The notes below the pieces were generated by a model. That model was not told the origin of the DNA, ran no database searches, and saw only the letters and a program-made list of their open reading frames with translations. The position numbers and the translations under genes were made by a program. Of a stretch of 5,861 bases of DNA, positions 4,966 through 5,861 are shown in pieces. Origin of the DNA: Oxalobacteraceae bacterium. GTDB taxonomy: Bacteria; Pseudomonadota; Gammaproteobacteria; Burkholderiales; Burkholderiaceae_D. The DNA lies in the NCBI GenBank assembly GCA_947487325.1, contig CANKWG010000140.1, positions 1 through 5,861 of the forward strand. Reading direction: 5' to 3'. Each line of letters begins with the position of its first letter. The stretch's first letter is position 1.

Positions 4966-5861
4966 TTACATGTGCTCAATCATCACATCACCAAAGCCCG
5001 AGCACGACATCTGAGTTGCGCCGTCCATCAGACGCGCAAAATCATAGGTGACTTTCTTAGATGAAATAGACTTTTCCATCGAGCTGATCACCAGATCGGC
5101 CGCTTCGAACCAGCCCATGTGACGCAGCATCATCTCAGCAGAGAGAATCAGCGAACCGGGATTCACGTAATCCTTGCCAGCGTACTTGGGTGCCGTGCCG
5201 TGAGTCGCTTCAAACATGGCCACCGAATCAGACAGGTTGGCGCCCGGCGCAATACCGATACCACCCACCTGAGCGGCCAGTGCATCAGAAATATAGTCAC
5301 CGTTCAGATTCAGAGTAGCGATGACGCTGTATTCGTTCGGACGCAGCAGAATCTGCTGCAGGAAAGCATCAGCAATCGAATCCTTGATGACGATGTCCTT
5401 GCCAGTCTTGGGATTCTTGAAGGTGCACCATGGGCCGCCATCGATCAGTTGTGCGCCGAACTCCTTCTGCGCCAACTCGTAGCCCCAATCACGGAATCCA
5501 CCTTCGGTGTATTTCATGATGTTGCCCTTGTGAACGATCGTCACTGAGGGCTTATCATTATCGATCGCATACTGGATGGCCTTGCGCACTAGGCGCTCGG
5601 TGCCTTCGCGGGAGACGGGCTTGATACCGATGCCGGAGGTCTGGGGGAAGCGAATCTTCTTCACACCCATTTCCTTGATCAGGAAATCAATCACCTTCTT
5701 CACACCCTCGCTACCCTCCTGCCATTCGATACCCGCATAGATGTCTTCCGAGTTCTCGCGGAAAATAACCATGTCGGTTTTCTCTGGCTCACGCAATGGC
5801 GAGGGCACACCTTTGAAATAACGCACCGGGCGCAAGCAAACGTACAGATCCAACTCCTGAC
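4966..5861 (-). CDS. icd: Isocitrate dehydrogenase (NADP-dependent), 5' end missing
   Basis: Homodimeric TCA-cycle enzyme that oxidises isocitrate to 2-oxoglutarate and CO2 with reduction of NADP. 297 complete codons are visible, the same number as residues 120-416 of E. coli Icd, so the first ~119 residues (including the region of the AceK phosphorylation site Ser113) lie beyond the right edge. Substrate and metal residues are all present at positions equivalent to E. coli Arg129, Arg153, Tyr160, Lys230, Asp283, Asp307 and Asp311. The NADP-specificity residues equivalent to Lys344, Tyr345, Val351 and Arg395 are also kept, which argues for NADP rather than NAD. The TTG at 5853 is an internal Leu codon in the motif QELDLYVCLRPVR, not a start. 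Transcription ends at the hairpin directly downstream. Confidence 0.98.
   Translation of the reverse strand, partial: QELDLYVCLRPVRYFKGVPSPLREPEKTDMVIFRENSEDIYAGIEWQEGSEGVKKVIDFLIKEMGVKKIRFPQTSGIGIKPVSREGTERLVRKAIQYAIDNDKPSVTIVHKGNIMKYTEGGFRDWGYELAQKEFGAQLIDGGPWCTFKNPKTGKDIVIKDSIADAFLQQILLRPNEYSVIATLNLNGDYISDALAAQVGGIGIAPGANLSDSVAMFEATHGTAPKYAGKDYVNPGSLILSAEMMLRHMGWFEAADLVISSMEKSISSKKVTYDFARLMDGATQMSCSGFGDVMIEHM

Noticed and set aside
5851..5853. TTG at 5853 as the icd start
   Set aside because: The frame stays open to the window edge with Gln-Glu before it, matching an internal segment of Icd, so this is a Leu codon in a gene cut by the window.

Overview
The window is ordinary bacterial housekeeping chromosome, with proteins that match the proteobacterial families closely. 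Gene content and order (dut, M48 lipoprotein, clpA, clpS, cold-shock gene, icd) together with moderate GC point to a betaproteobacterium, perhaps one of the Nitrosomonadales. This is inference from protein similarity and gene order recalled from known families. No rRNA or other taxonomic marker is present. I saw no mobile element, CRISPR array, tRNA or phage gene.

Layout from left to right. The 3' part of dut (dUTPase) runs off the left edge and is followed after 12 bases by a gene on the same strand for a predicted outer-membrane lipoprotein with a PDZ domain and an M48-type peptidase domain. This gene meets clpA tail to tail at a strong GC-rich hairpin terminator. clpS and clpA lie on the minus strand as a tight pair, the clpS stop overlapping the clpA start by four bases. 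A 331-base divergent intergenic region then separates clpS from a small plus-strand cold-shock gene. Two intrinsic terminators sit back to back between the cold-shock gene and icd, which is on the minus strand and runs off the right edge with its first ~119 codons missing.

How the genes work together. ClpS delivers N-degron substrates to the ClpA unfoldase, which feeds ClpP (not in this window). The divergent cold-shock gene beside clpS-clpA recalls the cspD-clpS-clpA arrangement of E. coli. dut guards the dNTP pool against uracil and icd is a TCA-cycle enzyme; neither has an obvious functional link to the Clp pair.

Points worth a second look. The M48 protein has Arg where the first zinc-binding His of HExxH should be, so it may be a pseudoprotease or carry a single-base error. 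The cold-shock leader holds a 12-codon reading frame with a near-ideal ribosome-binding site, and its stop codon falls in the loop of an 8-bp hairpin, whereas the cold-shock gene itself has a weak site. I do not see a clearly undescribed multi-gene system here.
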